From NCBI GenBank assembly GCA_964526035.1, contig CAZGKE010000027.1, positions 1 to 29,690 of the forward strand: DNA of 29,690 nt, read 5' to 3'. Numbering within the stretch: the stretch's first letter is position 1; each line of letters opens with the position of its first letter. This stretch comes from DAOMOD01 sp964526035. GTDB taxonomy: Bacteria; Pseudomonadota; Gammaproteobacteria; Xanthomonadales; BPKI01. The translations under genes and the position numbers were made by a program. Under the pieces are notes generated by a model that saw only the letters and a list, made by a program, of their open reading frames with translations, did not search any database and had not been told where the DNA came from. This document shows positions 15,187 to 22,800 of the stretch, piece by piece.

Positions 15187-15780
15187 ATGCTTCTGATGAT
15201 CGACAACTACGACAGCTTCACCTTCAATCTCGTGCAGTACCTCGGCGAGCTCGGTGAGGATGTGAAGGTGATCCGCAACGACGAGCTGACGGTGGACGAA
15301 ATCGCCGCTCTTGTGCCCGAGCGCATCGTCATTTCGCCCGGGCCGTGCACGCCGAACGAGGCCGGCGTGTCGCTCGAGCTGATCGAGCGGCTGGGCGGTC
15401 GCATTCCCATACTCGGCGTCTGTCTCGGCCACCAGGCCATCGGTCAGGCGTTCGGCGGTCGGGTGGTGCGCGCGCAGCGCATCATGCACGGCAAGACCTC
15501 GATGATCCACCACACCGGCCACGGCGTGTTTGCGGGACTGCCGGATCCGTTCGAAGCCACCCGCTACCATTCGCTGGTTGTCGAGCGCGCGTCGCTGCCG
15601 CCATGCCTTGAGATCACCGCATGGACCGAGGATGGCGAAGGCGGCATCGAGGAGATCATGGGCCTGCGCCACCGGACGCTCGAAGTCGAAGGCGTGCAAT
15701 TCCATCCCGAATCGATCCTCACGCAGCATGGCCACGCCCTGCTGCGCAATTTCATCGTCGCGCCGCGCATGGCGGCGTGA
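15187..15780 (+). CDS. trpG: Anthranilate synthase component II (glutamine amidotransferase)
   Basis: 197 aa class I amidotransferase that releases ammonia from glutamine for TrpE. The triad is readable: C79 in GVCLGHQ, H173 and E175 in VQFHPESIL; the oxyanion strand ISPGPCTPNEAG (50-61) is also present. GGAGGG about 11 bp before the ATG overlaps the end of trpE. The protein ends at the usual length with no fusion to TrpD. In some bacteria this subunit also serves 4-amino-4-deoxychorismate synthase; no pabA-like duplicate is visible here, so a dual role is possible. Confidence 0.96.
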   Translation: MLLMIDNYDSFTFNLVQYLGELGEDVKVIRNDELTVDEIAALVPERIVISPGPCTPNEAGVSLELIERLGGRIPILGVCLGHQAIGQAFGGRVVRAQRIMHGKTSMIHHTGHGVFAGLPDPFEATRYHSLVVERASLPPCLEITAWTEDGEGGIEEIMGLRHRTLEVEGVQFHPESILTQHGHALLRNFIVAPRMAA

Positions 15781-15793
15781 GCGGACCCGCGTT

Positions 15794-15819
15794 GTAGGAG
15801 CCCACGAGTGGGCTCCTAC
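15794..15819. repeat. GTAG-ended palindrome (SMAG-type REP monomer)
   Basis: A perfect inverted repeat with 12-nt arms (GTAGGAGCCCAC and its complement) and a 2-nt centre. It matches the GTAG-ended stem-loop repeats described in Stenotrophomonas maltophilia (SMAG) and other REP families. It lies in the 63-bp gap between trpG and trpD and would form a hairpin in the operon mRNA. Confidence 0.85.
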
Positions 15820-15843
15820 AGGCAGCACGAGAACTTCAGCACC

Positions 15844-16893
15844 ATGACCATCACACCCCAACAGGCCCTGCAGCGCACCATCGAGCACCGCGAGATCTTC
15901 CACGACGAGATGGTGGAGCTGATGCGCCAGATCATGCGCGGCGAGGTGTCGCCGGTGATGAGTGCGGCCATTCTCACCGGCTTGCGTGTGAAGAAGGAAA
16001 CCATCGGTGAGATCGCCGGCGCCGCGCAGGTGATGCGCGAGTTCGCTGCCCGCGTCGAAGTGCCGGAGCCGGGAAACCTGGTCGACATCGTGGGCACCGG
16101 TGGCGACGGCGCGCATACCTTCAACATCTCCACGGCCAGCATGTTCGTGGCGGCAGCTGCCGGTGCCAAGGTGGCCAAGCACGGCAACCGCAGCGTGTCC
16201 TCCAAGTCTGGAAGTGCCGACGTGCTGGAGGCTCTCGGCGCCGCCATCGACCTCAGGCCCGAGCAGGTGGCGCAATGCATCGCCGAGACCGGCATCGGCT
16301 TCATGTTCGCGCCGATGCACCACCCGGCGATGAAGAACGTGGCGCCGGTGCGCCGCGAGATGGGCGTGCGCACCATCTTCAACATCCTCGGGCCGCTGAC
16401 CAACCCGGCCGGCGCGCCCAACATCCTGATGGGCGTGTTCCATCGCGATCTGGTCGGCATCCAGGTGCGCGTGCTGCAGCGACTGGGCGCGCAGCGAGCG
16501 CTGGTGGTGTACGGGCAGGACGGCATGGACGAGATCAGTCTCGGCGCGGCGACCGTGGTCGGCGAACTGATTGGCGGAGAGATCCGCGAGTACGAGATCC
16601 ATCCGGAGGACTTCGGCATCGGTATGGCGGCCAGTCGCAACCTGCGCGTCGAGGACGCAGCGCAGTCGAAGGCGATGCTCTTGGAGGCACTGGGCAATGT
16701 CGATGGCCTGCCGCGCGAGGTGGTGGCGCTGAATTCCGGTGCCGCCCTCTTTGCCGCCGGCACCGTCGCCGATATTGGAGCGGGCATCGAGGCCGCGCGC
16801 GCTGCCATCGCCTCGGGCGCCGCATTGGCGAAGATGGAGGAGTTCGTCGGCATTACCCGCACGCTTGCCGGTCAGCCGGTCGGAGGCGGCTGA
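15844..16893 (+). CDS. trpD: Anthranilate phosphoribosyltransferase
   Basis: 349 aa; attaches phosphoribose from PRPP to anthranilate. Signature elements: the PRPP-binding GTGGDGAHTFNIST (84-97) and KHGNRSVSSKSGSADVL (112-128), plus the helical N-terminal domain and IFNILGPLTNPA further on. The ATG at 15844 gives the conserved start MTITPQQALQRTIEHR; an upstream in-frame ATG (15808) lies in the REP element. There is no evident ribosome binding site, so translation may depend on readthrough from trpG past the 63-bp REP-containing gap. The stop overlaps the trpC start (TGATG). Confidence 0.97.
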   Translation: MTITPQQALQRTIEHREIFHDEMVELMRQIMRGEVSPVMSAAILTGLRVKKETIGEIAGAAQVMREFAARVEVPEPGNLVDIVGTGGDGAHTFNISTASMFVAAAAGAKVAKHGNRSVSSKSGSADVLEALGAAIDLRPEQVAQCIAETGIGFMFAPMHHPAMKNVAPVRREMGVRTIFNILGPLTNPAGAPNILMGVFHRDLVGIQVRVLQRLGAQRALVVYGQDGMDEISLGAATVVGELIGGEIREYEIHPEDFGIGMAASRNLRVEDAAQSKAMLLEALGNVDGLPREVVALNSGAALFAAGTVADIGAGIEAARAAIASGAALAKMEEFVGITRTLAGQPVGGG

Positions 16894-17684
16894 TGGCGGA
16901 TATTCTCGAGCGCATTCTCAGCCGCAAGCGTGAGGAGGTGGCCGAACGCAGCGCGCGCACCACGCTCGCCGAACTGCGCGCACGCGCCGCCGATGCCTCG
17001 CCAGTGCGCGGTTTCGGCGACGCCCTGCGTGCGAAGGTTGCTTCTGGATTGCCGGCGGTCATTGCCGAAGTGAAAAAGGCCAGTCCGAGCCAGGGCGTGA
17101 TCCGTGCAGACTTCCATCCGGCCTCAATCGCTCGCAGCTATGAAGCTGCTGGCGCCGCCTGTCTGTCGGTGCTCACCGACGTCGATTTCTTCCAGGGCGC
17201 CGACGAATACCTGGCCGACGCGCGCGCCGCCTGCACGCTTCCGGTGTTGCGCAAGGACTTCGTCATCGATCGCCACCAGGTGATCGAGGCGCGCGCGCTC
17301 GGCGCCGACTGCATTCTGTTGATCGTGGCCGCGCTCGACGATGCCCATCTGGCCGATCTCGCCGCGCTTGCCGGCGAACTGGGCATGGACGTTCTGGTGG
17401 AAGTGCACGATGCGTCCGAACTCGATCGCGCGCTGGACATCGACGCGCCGCTGGTAGGCATCAACAACCGCAGCCTACGCAGTTTCGAGGTGTCGCTGGA
17501 CACCACGCTTTCTCTGAAGGATCGTGTGCCCGGCAACCGCCTGCTGGTCACCGAAAGCGGCATCCACACCGCCGCCGACGTGGCGCGGATGCGCAGCCAC
17601 GGCGTGCACGTCTTCCTGGTCGGCGAGGCCTTCATGCGCGCGGCCGATCCCGGCGCCGAGCTGGCCCGCCTGTTTCAGCCGTAA
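16893..17684 (+). CDS. trpC: Indole-3-glycerol phosphate synthase
   Basis: 263 aa monofunctional TIM-barrel enzyme that cyclises CdRP to indole-3-glycerol phosphate. Expected catalytic residues can be placed by motif: E59 and K61 in IAEVKKASPSQG, K121 in VLRKDF, E170 in VLVEVH, N191 in GINNRSL, and E221/S222 in VTESGIH. It is not fused to TrpF. The start at 16893 overlaps the trpD stop as TGATG, with GGAGG at 16881-16885 as the ribosome binding site. The 3' end overlaps the convergent clp gene by 10 bp, so no terminator fits between them. Confidence 0.97.
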   Translation: MADILERILSRKREEVAERSARTTLAELRARAADASPVRGFGDALRAKVASGLPAVIAEVKKASPSQGVIRADFHPASIARSYEAAGAACLSVLTDVDFFQGADEYLADARAACTLPVLRKDFVIDRHQVIEARALGADCILLIVAALDDAHLADLAALAGELGMDVLVEVHDASELDRALDIDAPLVGINNRSLRSFEVSLDTTLSLKDRVPGNRLLVTESGIHTAADVARMRSHGVHVFLVGEAFMRAADPGAELARLFQP

Positions 17685-18406
17685 GCGTCTTCCTCGGCGC
17701 CACCCAGACCGGGTTGGTCGGGACGCGCCTCGTGCACCACGATGGTCTTCCCCGAAGCGCTGATAAGGCCCTGCTCTTCGAGCTGCTTGAGCGCCTTGCC
17801 CGCGACCTCCCGCGAACAGCCCACCATGTGGCTGAGCTCCACGCGCGACAGCTTGAGCTGGGTGCCGCGCGGATGGCTCATGGCATCCGGCTCGGAGCAG
17901 AGGTCGACCAGGGTGCGCGACACCCGCGTGATCACGTCCATGAACGCCAGGCGCCGCACCTTGCGCTGGCTCTGCAGGAGTCGCTGGCTGAGCTGGGCAC
18001 CGATGGCGAACAGGATGCGCTGGCAGTCGCCACGAAGCGGACCTTCCAGCAGCTGGAACATGCGTTCGTAGGTAATTTCGGCCAGCTCGCAGGGGCTGCG
18101 CGCCTTGACGCTCACCGAGCGCTTCTGCGGCGCCACGAACAGACCCATCTCGCCGATGAACTCGCCCGGATTCAGACGGGCCAGCATGATCTCCCGGCCG
18201 TCGAGTTCCTCGACCGTGACTGCGAGCGATCCGCTGATCACGTAGTGCAGGGTGTTGGCTTCGTCACCGGGACGCAGAACCACGGCGCGATTGGGGTATT
18301 TGCGAACGTGGCACAGCGCCAGAACGCGTTCCAGCGCCGCCCGGTCCAGCTGCAGAAAGGCCGGATGACGCTCCTGGGGGAGCGTGCTCTGAAGTCCATA
18401 ACGCAT
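17675..18406 (-). CDS. clp: Clp/Vfr-type CRP-family global regulator
   Basis: 243 aa, homologous to E. coli CRP, P. aeruginosa Vfr and Xanthomonas Clp. A cyclic-nucleotide domain (about 20-135) contains RPGDEANTLHYVISGSLAV and the phosphate-binding cassette GEFIGEMGLF followed by QKRSVSVKA; a dimerisation helix leads to LAFMDVITRVSRTLVDLC, and the winged helix has LSRVELSHMVGCSREVAGKALKQLEEQGL. The position between trpC and speD is the same as for vfr in P. aeruginosa. The Arg-Ser pair after the cassette is as in cAMP-binding CRP, whereas Xanthomonas Clp, a c-di-GMP responder, as I recall has Arg-Glu there. The ATG at 18406 is preceded by AAGGAGCC; a GTG two codons upstream is an equally spaced alternative. 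The C-terminus extends about 13 residues beyond Clp. Confidence 0.92.
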   Translation of the reverse strand: MRYGLQSTLPQERHPAFLQLDRAALERVLALCHVRKYPNRAVVLRPGDEANTLHYVISGSLAVTVEELDGREIMLARLNPGEFIGEMGLFVAPQKRSVSVKARSPCELAEITYERMFQLLEGPLRGDCQRILFAIGAQLSQRLLQSQRKVRRLAFMDVITRVSRTLVDLCSEPDAMSHPRGTQLKLSRVELSHMVGCSREVAGKALKQLEEQGLISASGKTIVVHEARPDQPGLGGAEEDAYG

Positions 18407-18636
18407 GTTCACGGCGGCTCCTTGGTCTCGTAGGCGGCACCGGAGCAAGCAGGCTGCGCCGGCTGTCGGGCGAGTGTATCAGGGGTGATCGGGCGCATGC
18501 CCCGGGCGAGTGGGCGGCGCTGCCATGGCGAAACGAGGGCGCAGCCCGAAATTCGTCCGGCTTGAACGATTTGCTAACCAATTTCTAATGATCGACGCGC
18601 TATAAATGGCGCATGGACAAACACCGAGGACGAGCC
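18407..18636. other. Divergent region between clp and the 80-aa gene
   Basis: 230 bp with no gene. On the + strand TTGAAC (18562-18567), 16 bp and TCTAAT (18584-18589) make a fair promoter for the small gene. For clp only a TACACT-like -10 is seen on the minus strand. I found no clear TGTGA-N6-TCACA palindrome for CRP autoregulation. Confidence 0.4.
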
Positions 18637-18879
18637 ATGGGACCCGATCGCATCCAGCTTCAGGGTTACGCAGGACACTGCATTGATCTGGTTGAAGAGT
18701 GGATGGACGCGGCGGGTTCCGCACAGCTCTGGTACGAGGTCGCCGACCCCGCCACCGGTGCGGTGCGCGGCCGCTTTGGCAGTCGCGCCGAAGCGGAGGC
18801 GTTCCTCGACAGCATCTTTCCGGGCGTGCCGGGCGAGCTGGGCCGCCAGCCCTGCACTCCGATGCTGCACGCCCGCTGA
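18637..18879 (+). CDS. Small protein of unknown function (80 aa)
   Basis: 80 aa from the ATG at 18637, which has GAGGA at 18626-18630 at good spacing; an in-frame ATG at 18613 lacks a site. The chain starts MGPDRIQLQGYAGHCIDLVEEWM, contains LWYEVADPATGAVRGRFGSRAEAEAFLDSIFPG, and has no signal peptide, membrane segment or Cys pair suggesting metal binding. The middle looks like a short beta-hairpin plus helix (W-Y-E-V, then G-R-F-G-S-R-A-E-A-E-A-F), as in small proteins built from one sheet and one helix. I do not recognise a family. It sits between clp and speD, where a small gene also lies next to vfr in P. aeruginosa, and has its own likely promoter. Confidence 0.6.
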   Translation: MGPDRIQLQGYAGHCIDLVEEWMDAAGSAQLWYEVADPATGAVRGRFGSRAEAEAFLDSIFPGVPGELGRQPCTPMLHAR

Positions 18880-19039
18880 GGAGCCTCTGGACGAGTCCGC
18901 GCGCGCCACGCTCCTGTCACATTGGGGTCATCGGCAGCGTTTATTACCCGGGCTGCATGCTCCATAATGACCGATTCCTGCCGTTGCACCCGCCCATCGC
19001 GGGGCATTCGGCGTCCGTCGCCGTCGAGGATCCAGCATC

Positions 19040-19858
19040 GTGGTCAAACCGCTTCCGCGCCTCAAGCTCCAGGGGTTCAACAATCTCACCAAGGCGCTCA
19101 GCTTCAATATCTACGATCTGTGCTTCGCGGTGACCCAGGAGCAGCGCAACCGCTACATCGAGTACATCGATGAGGCCTACAACGCCGAACGCCTGACGCA
19201 CATCCTCACCGACGTGGCCGAGATCATCGGCGCCAACATCCTCAACATCGCCCGCCAGGACTACGATCCGCAGGGTGCATCGGTGACCATCCTCATTTCC
19301 GAGGAGCCGGTCATCGATCGCAAGCAGGCCGGCAGCAAGGTGCTGGAGGGTGCGGTACGCGAACACCCCGACGAATCCAGCGTGGTCGGGCATCTGGACA
19401 AGAGCCACATCACCGTCCACACCTACCCCGAAACCCACCCGCACAACGGCATCGCCACCTTCCGTGCCGATATCGACGTGGCCACCTGCGGCGTGATTTC
19501 ACCGCTGAAGGCGTTGAACTACCTGATCGAAAGCTTCGAGTCCGACATCGTCATCATGGACTACCGGGTGCGCGGCTTCACCCGCGACGTGCGCGGCAAG
19601 AAGCACTACATCGACCACAAGATCAATTCGATCCAGGACTACCTGTCGAAGGCGATCAAGAACCGCTACGAGATGTTCGACGTCAACGTCTACCAGGAGA
19701 ACATCTTCCACACCAAGATGCACATCAAGGACTTCGACCTCGACACCTACCTGTTCGAGACCGACGCACGCCACCTGTCCTTCAAGGAGCGCATGCGCAT
19801 CGAGCACGAGCTCAAGCGAGAGATCGAGGAACTGTTCCACGGGCGCAATCTGGTTTAG
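19040..19858 (+). CDS. speD: S-adenosylmethionine decarboxylase proenzyme (E. coli type)
   Basis: 272 aa; makes decarboxylated SAM, the aminopropyl donor for spermidine. It matches E. coli SpeD along its length: LKLQGFNNLTKALSFNIYDLC, IGANILNIARQDYDPQGASVTILISEEP, the self-cleavage site HLDKSHITVHTYPE (cut between K121 and S122, giving the pyruvoyl group at S122), FRADIDVATCGVISPLKALN and VNVYQENIFHTKM. The start is a GTG at 19040, with GAGGA at 19026-19030; an ATG start is not available in this frame. It is monocistronic here, and speE is not in the window. Convergent with coq7, separated by a REP dimer. Confidence 0.97.
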   Translation: MVKPLPRLKLQGFNNLTKALSFNIYDLCFAVTQEQRNRYIEYIDEAYNAERLTHILTDVAEIIGANILNIARQDYDPQGASVTILISEEPVIDRKQAGSKVLEGAVREHPDESSVVGHLDKSHITVHTYPETHPHNGIATFRADIDVATCGVISPLKALNYLIESFESDIVIMDYRVRGFTRDVRGKKHYIDHKINSIQDYLSKAIKNRYEMFDVNVYQENIFHTKMHIKDFDLDTYLFETDARHLSFKERMRIEHELKREIEELFHGRNLV

Positions 19859-19863
19859 GAGCC

Positions 19864-19877
19864 GGGACTCGGGACTC
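19864..19877 (+). repeat. Short heptamer array D (GGGACTC x2)
   Basis: Two contiguous GGGACTC units begin 5 bp after the speD stop and are followed by GGGG. The unit is the same as the minus-strand reading of array B-right. No inverted partner is seen downstream; the SMAG dimer starts 28 bp later. Confidence 0.65.
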
Positions 19878-19904
19878 GGGGAGAGCGAACGGGCTGGGTT
19901 CAAT

Positions 19905-19973
19905 GTAGTAGCGGCGAAAGCCGCGATTGGCGCCACGCATGAACCGTCTGATCGCGGCTTTCACCGCTCCTAC
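19905..19973. repeat. GTAG-ended REP dimer between speD and coq7
   Basis: Two facing stem-loop modules: the left starts GTAGTAGCGGCGAAAGCCGCGAT and the right is its approximate inverse, ending CACCGCTCCTAC. Each has a 4-5 bp hairpin and the two can pair with each other over about 23 bp, enclosing 24 bp. It is an inverted dimer of SMAG-type REP units lying between two convergent genes, where it could end or protect both transcripts. Confidence 0.85.
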
Positions 19974-20007
19974 TTGCTGCGCCGTTGCGGACCATATCGC
20001 TTCTGCC

Positions 20008-20022
20008 GTCGCCAGGGGCGAC
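20008..20022 (+). other. Small hairpin upstream of the coq7 stop
   Basis: GTCGCC (20008-20013) and GGCGAC (20017-20022) form a 6-bp stem with a 3-nt loop, followed on the + strand by CATCTTTCGTT. It could be a weak terminator for transcription from the speD side. Confidence 0.3.
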
Positions 20023-20031
20023 CATCTTTCG

Positions 20032-20679
20032 TTACAGCCGGTACGCCACCCACTTCATGAAGCCCGCCGCAGCCGCCATCAGGCGCGGCACCGGCTGCGG
20101 CAGCAGTACGGCGCCTCGCTCCATGGCCTCATCGGCGTGACGCGCCTCGTCGGCCTGCATGCGGCGAACGATGGCGCGGCTTCGTTCGTCGTCTGTGGGC
20201 AGTTGCTGCAGGTGATCGCCGAGATGCGCTTCCACCTGACGCTCGGTTTCCACCACGAAGCCCAGGCTGACGCGGTCGCCGACAAGGCCGGCGACGGCCC
20301 CCAGGGTGAAGCTGCCGACGTACCAGAACGGGTTGAACAGGCTGGGCCGGTCACTCAGTTCCTCAAGGCGTGCTGCACACCAGGCCAGGTGATCGATCTC
20401 CTCGGCCGCGGCGTGCTGCAGGTGACTTCGCAGGGTGGCGTCGCGCGAGACCGCGGCCTGGCCGAAGTACAGGGCCTGGGCGCAGACTTCACCGGTATGG
20501 TTGATGCGCATCAGGCCGGCGGCGTGGCGGCGCGCGCTGGCGTCGAACTCGGGATCGGGCAAGTCGCCCGCGGGGTTGACCTCGGTCGGCGCCGGAGCCG
20601 GCGCGAAGGCGGTGGCAACCGCGCGTTCGGCCTCGATCAGGAGTCGGTCGAGCTTGCTGTAGCGGCGAGCCTCGGTCAT
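20032..20679 (-). CDS. coq7: 2-nonaprenyl-3-methyl-6-methoxy-1,4-benzoquinol hydroxylase
   Basis: 215 aa di-iron carboxylate protein for a late ring hydroxylation in ubiquinone synthesis. Metal ligands of the ferritin-like bundle are visible: E64 in NHTGEVCAQAL, E94 and H97 in AAEEIDHLAWC, E146 in VVETERQVEAHL, and E178 and H181 in DEARHADEAM. The bundle includes the membrane-interacting helix FWYVGSFTLGAVAGLVGDRVSLGF. The ATG at 20679 overlaps the stop of the upstream iron-sulfur gene as ATGA (minus strand), so translation is coupled. In P. aeruginosa coq7 is likewise next to speD. About 17 extra residues precede the conserved core. Confidence 0.95.
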   Translation of the reverse strand: MTEARRYSKLDRLLIEAERAVATAFAPAPAPTEVNPAGDLPDPEFDASARRHAAGLMRINHTGEVCAQALYFGQAAVSRDATLRSHLQHAAAEEIDHLAWCAARLEELSDRPSLFNPFWYVGSFTLGAVAGLVGDRVSLGFVVETERQVEAHLGDHLQQLPTDDERSRAIVRRMQADEARHADEAMERGAVLLPQPVPRLMAAAAGFMKWVAYRL

Positions 20680-21860
20680 GGCGTGTCGAGCTGGCAGGCA
20701 AGAAGTTGCAGAGGATGATAGACCGGCGGCGGCGAAGGGGAGGTCGACAGCCCTGCCTGCAGCCACAGCCGGCAGCCGACATTGGCGGTGCACAGGAATT
20801 CAGCGGAGGCATTCCGCAGGTCTTCCAGTACGTTTTCGCGCAGCGCCCTGGCCTGCTGCGGCCGTTCCAGGAAGTGGATGCCGGCGGCACCGCAGCAGCG
20901 TCCCTGTTCGGGCAACCGCGCCAGGGTCAGCCCCGGAATGCGCGCCAGCAGTTCCACCACGGCGTCGGCGCCGTCGCTGACGTTGCGCAGGGTGCAGGGC
21001 AGGTGCAGCGCCAGGCGGGCGTCGAGCGGTTGGAAGCGCAGCGCCTGGAACGCGGCGTCGGCGGCGAGGAAAGCGTGGATGTCGTGGACGCGCGGCCCCA
21101 GTGCCTGACGGACGCCTTCGAAACATCCGCTGGCGCTGACCAGCACCGGCGCATCGCCAGCCAGCGCAGCGTCGAGCCGTCGGCCCGATTCCGCGGCGCC
21201 CTCGCTGTCGCCGCCGTGGGCCAGCAGCGCTCCGCAGCAGCCCTGGTCGGCGGGGATCCGCACTCGATAGCCACAGGCCTCGAGCAGGCGCAGCGCCGCC
21301 TCATGGACCGCGGCGTCATAGCGTCGGGCCACGCAGCCGAGGAACAGGATGACTTCGGTGCCGCTGCCACGGCTTGCCCCGGGCAGCATCCGTCTGGACG
21401 GCGGCGTGGGCAGGACATCGGGGCCGGGGATCCATCCGAGTCGTTCGCCGATACGCGCCAGCCCGGACCCGCGCAGGAGGCGAAGCAGCGACAGCCCCAG
21501 GTCAAGGCGCCAGGAACGGCGCAGCAGCCAGCGCAGGCGCCGCAGGGTGGGCGAAGGGCGGCGATGCTTGGCGATGAGGCTGCGCGTACGCACCAGCAGT
21601 TCCCCGTAGCGGACGCCCGGCGGGCAGGCGCGCTCGCAGGCGCGGCAGGCCAGGCAACTGTCGATGTGCTCCAGCGCCGGACCCGCGAAAGCGAGCTGCC
21701 CGCTGGCCAGGGCCTGCGCCAGGGCTATCCTTCCGCGCGGGGATTCGCCCTCGGTCCGGCCGGCTGCATAGGTCGGGCAATGGGGGAGGCAGAGCCCGCA
21801 CTTCACGCACTGGTCGGCCAGTTCGGCAATGCGCCGGGCAGGGTCCTGGGGCGTCGACAT
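20676..21860 (-). CDS. GlcF-like iron-sulfur oxidoreductase subunit
   Basis: 395 aa. Two [4Fe-4S] ferredoxin-type clusters are encoded near the N-terminus: C18, C21, C24, C28 in CVKCGLCLPHCP and C69, C72, C75, C79 in CLACRACERACP. Two CCG (cysteine-rich) domains follow, one around GCVARRYD...DQGCCG and one around LPCTLRNVSDG...GRCCGAAG. This is the layout of glycolate oxidase subunit GlcF, GlpC and related proteins. No flavoprotein partner (GlcD or GlcE) lies in the window, so the electron donor is unknown. The ATG at 21860 is preferred; a frame open to 21908 would run through the rplM promoter. The downstream coq7 start overlaps its stop. Confidence 0.85.
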   Translation of the reverse strand: MSTPQDPARRIAELADQCVKCGLCLPHCPTYAAGRTEGESPRGRIALAQALASGQLAFAGPALEHIDSCLACRACERACPPGVRYGELLVRTRSLIAKHRRPSPTLRRLRWLLRRSWRLDLGLSLLRLLRGSGLARIGERLGWIPGPDVLPTPPSRRMLPGASRGSGTEVILFLGCVARRYDAAVHEAALRLLEACGYRVRIPADQGCCGALLAHGGDSEGAAESGRRLDAALAGDAPVLVSASGCFEGVRQALGPRVHDIHAFLAADAAFQALRFQPLDARLALHLPCTLRNVSDGADAVVELLARIPGLTLARLPEQGRCCGAAGIHFLERPQQARALRENVLEDLRNASAEFLCTANVGCRLWLQAGLSTSPSPPPVYHPLQLLACQLDTP

Positions 21861-21882
21861 GGCGGCAGAGACTATCACGGTC

Positions 21883-21911
21883 TTGCAGAGGCTCCGGCTG
21901 TCCTGCATAAT
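21883..21911 (+). promoter_or_regulatory. Sigma-70 promoter of the rplM-rpsI operon
   Basis: TTGCAG (21883-21888), exactly 17 bp and CATAAT (21906-21911) form a strong promoter 41 bp upstream of the rplM ATG. The resulting leader of about 33 nt is too short to hold an obvious ribosomal-protein binding structure. Confidence 0.8.
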
Positions 21912-21952
21912 TGTCGGTCTTTCGTTCGCGAAATCTCGTTGGATTCAGGATC

Positions 21953-22381
21953 ATGAAGACCATCAGCGCCAAGCCGGAAACCGTCCGGCGCGACTGGTTC
22001 GTGGTGGACGCCGCCGGCAAGACGCTGGGCCGGCTGTCGACCGAACTGGCGCGTCGTCTGCGCGGCAAGCACAAGCCCATCTACACGCCGCACGTCGACA
22101 CCGGCGATTACCTGGTGGTGATCAACGCCGAAAAGGTCGCGGTCACCGGCAAGAAGCTCGACGACAAGAAGTACCATCGCGTCACCGGCTATGTCGGCCA
22201 CCTGAAGACGCAGTCGCTGAAGCAGGTGCTGGCCGCCCACCCCGAGCGCGTCATCGAGATTGCGGTCAAGGGCATGCTGCCCAAGAACCCGCTCGGTCGC
22301 GCCATGTTCAAGAAGCTGAAGGTGTACAAGGGTGCCGAGCATCCGCACACCGCCCAGCAGCCCCTGCCGCTCGACATCTGA
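21953..22381 (+). CDS. rplM: 50S ribosomal protein L13
   Basis: 142 aa, the usual length for L13. Conserved features include the N-terminal MKTISAKPETVRRDWFVVDA, GKTLGRLSTELARRLRGKHKP, YTPHVDTGDYLVVINAEKV and the C-terminal VKGMLPKNPLGRAMFKKLKVYKGAEHPHTAQQP. It binds 23S rRNA early in large-subunit assembly. The ATG at 21953 is preceded by AGGA, and an in-frame upstream start at 21911 would overlap the promoter. First gene of the conserved rplM-rpsI pair; rpsI starts 12 bp downstream. Confidence 0.98.
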   Translation: MKTISAKPETVRRDWFVVDAAGKTLGRLSTELARRLRGKHKPIYTPHVDTGDYLVVINAEKVAVTGKKLDDKKYHRVTGYVGHLKTQSLKQVLAAHPERVIEIAVKGMLPKNPLGRAMFKKLKVYKGAEHPHTAQQPLPLDI

Positions 22382-22393
22382 TCAGGTTCATTC

Positions 22394-22786
22394 ATGGCTA
22401 GCACCCAGTTCTACGGCACCGGCCGTCGCAAGTCCTCCACGGCGCGCGTTTTCCTGCGCCCGGGCAAGGGCGAAATCATCGTCAACAACCGTCCGCTCGA
22501 CCAGTTCTTCGGCCGCGAGACCGCCTGCATGGTGGTCCGCCAGCCGCTGGAGCTCACGCAGTTGGGCGAAAAGTTCGACATCTACGCCACGGTCCTCGGC
22601 GGCGGTACCACCGGTCAGGCCGGCGCCATCCGCCTCGGCGTGTCGCGCGCCCTGGTCGAGTACGACGAGAACCTCAAGTCGCCGCTGCGCAAAGCCGGTT
22701 TCATGACCCGCGATGCGCGTGAGGTCGAGCGCAAGAAGGTCGGTCTTCACAAGGCCCGCCGCGCGACCCAGTACTCGAAGCGCTAG
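22394..22786 (+). CDS. rpsI: 30S ribosomal protein S9
   Basis: 130 aa. S9 is recognised by QFYGTGRRKSSTARVFLRPGKGEIIVNNRPLDQFF, the glycine-rich GGGTTGQAGAIRLGVSRAL and the basic tail ending YSKR, whose last Arg reaches the P-site tRNA in the ribosome. It is the second gene of the rplM-rpsI operon. A REP dimer starts 14 bp after its stop and probably marks the transcript end. Confidence 0.98.
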   Translation: MASTQFYGTGRRKSSTARVFLRPGKGEIIVNNRPLDQFFGRETACMVVRQPLELTQLGEKFDIYATVLGGGTTGQAGAIRLGVSRALVEYDENLKSPLRKAGFMTRDAREVERKKVGLHKARRATQYSKR

Positions 22787-22800
22787 GCTCAGGAAGATTT

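Noticed and set aside
13503..15206. 567-aa minus-strand frame over trpE
   Set aside because: His/Val/Gly-rich composition typical of shadow frames; trpE is unambiguous.
18880..19039. A riboswitch (for example SAM-responsive) upstream of speD
   Set aside because: No recognisable aptamer core; only a weak CATAAT at 18963-18968 stands out.
20706..21956. 416-aa + strand frame over the iron-sulfur gene
   Set aside because: The minus strand carries eight spaced cluster cysteines and two CCG motifs; the + frame has no features.
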